Part shown: in pieces, positions 19,397 through 19,981 of the stretch
How positions within the stretch are numbered: position 1 is the stretch's first letter
How the letters are laid out: each line of letters starts with the position of its first letter
Origin: Hawksworthiomyces lignivorus
Lineage: Eukaryota; Ascomycota; Sordariomycetes; Ophiostomatales; Ophiostomataceae
Length of the DNA: 19,981 nt
Direction: 5' to 3'
NCBI GenBank assembly: GCA_002917075.1
Contig: NTMA01000175.1
Span: 1 to 19,981, forward strand
Notes under the pieces: model-generated
What the model was told of the DNA's origin: nothing
Databases searched by the model: none
What the model saw: only the letters and a program-made list of their open reading frames with translations
Program-made: the position numbers and the translations under genes

Positions 19397-19981
19397 ATGG
19401 GACGTGGCAAAGAGTTCTCGCCTCAAATGCGAGCACGAATATGTGAGCTTTCGGCTTTGAAAATCAGTCATGCTCGAATTCACAAGATACACCCTGAAAT
19501 CCCACTTGGTACAATTAAGACGACAATACGAAGTCAATCAATTCGAGACAATCACCAATCGCGACCGCGATCTGGAACACCGCGAAAAATATCCGAAGAA
19601 CAACGAGATCAAATATACGATACAATCACGTATATTAATCCTCACATCTCTCATAAAGATCTTTTGGATTCAGTCGATAATGTCGTTAAAGAACGAGCTC
19701 TTCGTACTCTTCTCAAAGATCTCGGAAAACGAAAATGGCGTCAATTGAAACGACCACAACTGAGTGCAGAACACGCTGCTGCTCGACTTGTTTGGACTAA
19801 GCAGTATGAACACTTCACAGAAGAGCAATGAAGGAAAGTCAAATGGACTGATGAATGTACAGTTGAGAGAGGTATCGGAGTACGATCAGTCTGGACATTT
19901 AATCGACCATCAGAACAACTTGTACAACACGATATTCAAGAAGTGAGAGGTACCGGAAGAGGAGTAAAAAAGATGTTTTGG
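19397..19981 (+). pseudogene. Tc1/mariner transposase, interrupted by in-frame TGA, 3' end outside window
   Basis: The frame starts MGRGKEFSPQMRARICEL and encodes 144 residues to a TGA at 19829-19831. It then continues open in the same frame for 50 codons to the window edge (RKVKWTDECTVERGIGV...). The first part is the bipartite helix-turn-helix DNA-binding region, with an RPRSGTPRKISEEQRD linker typical of fungal Tc1 elements. The sequence after the stop holds WTDE, where the first catalytic Asp of the DDE triad is expected. The TGA sits where fungal relatives that I recall have Trp (EDW/EEQW-type), consistent with a TGG to TGA change. The mutated C on the other strand is followed by C, not A, so it is not the preferred RIP context. 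As written, no catalytic domain is made unless the stop is read through. Confidence 0.82.

Larger units (their letters stand above)
19250..19981 (+). mobile_element. Tc1/mariner (impala-like) DNA transposon, 5' part
   Basis: The boundary is placed at the TA dinucleotide 19248-19249, inside a TPR unit that can be aligned to four intact ones, so the junction is base-precise. The element begins CAGTGAGAAGTCATAAGTTT. Tc1/mariner elements insert at TA, many start CAGTG, and my memory of Fusarium impala ends is similar. A 147-bp AT-rich leader precedes a transposase frame at 19397. A subterminal inverted repeat lies at 19276-19293 (AATTTGA, 4-nt gap, TCAAATT). The right end is outside the window, so the TA duplication and the matching terminal repeat cannot be seen. 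Confidence 0.88.

Overview
The window is nuclear DNA of a filamentous ascomycete (Pezizomycotina, probably Sordariomycetes). The evidence is short spliceosomal introns (62-111 nt, GTGAGT/GTATGT-type donors, CTAAC/CTGAC-like branch sites), GC-rich third positions, pyrimidine-rich 5' leaders, and fungal-type proteins (Pom34, fungal XRN1, a HET-domain NLR, an impala-like Tc1/mariner element). The species cannot be fixed from the sequence.

Region 1 (about 1-15,840) is a GC-rich block of conserved single-copy genes. The order is: an AMP-binding acyl-CoA-synthetase-like protein on the minus strand, cut by the left window edge (1-1469); a POM34-type nuclear pore membrane protein (2718-3745, one intron); an N-myristoylated HID1/Ecm30-family trafficking protein (4668-7921, three introns); signal peptidase subunit SPC3 (8671-9536, two introns); a 61-residue Cys-rich ORF (10356-10541, uncertain); and an intronless 5'-3' exoribonuclease XRN1 (11341-15840) with all seven catalytic acidic residues. 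Four of these proteins are predicted or known to sit on endomembranes or the nuclear envelope. XRN1 is the cytoplasmic mRNA-decay nuclease. Each gene appears to be an independent transcription unit.

Region 2 (about 15,900-19,981) is different in character: more AT-rich, with accessory genes. A HET / NB-ARC / TPR NOD-like receptor (16500-19255, one intron), the gene class behind fungal heterokaryon incompatibility and proposed fungal innate immunity, ends in a 126-bp high-identity TPR repeat array. That array stops at a TA dinucleotide, where a Tc1/mariner element begins (19250 to beyond the window). The first bases of the element supply the receptor's stop codon. The element's transposase carries an in-frame TGA just before its first catalytic Asp. 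The best target for a second look is this transposon-ended receptor.

The gene-free stretches hold short tandem repeats, G-rich tracts and pyrimidine-rich promoter/leader sequence. I found no tRNA, rRNA or CRISPR signal.
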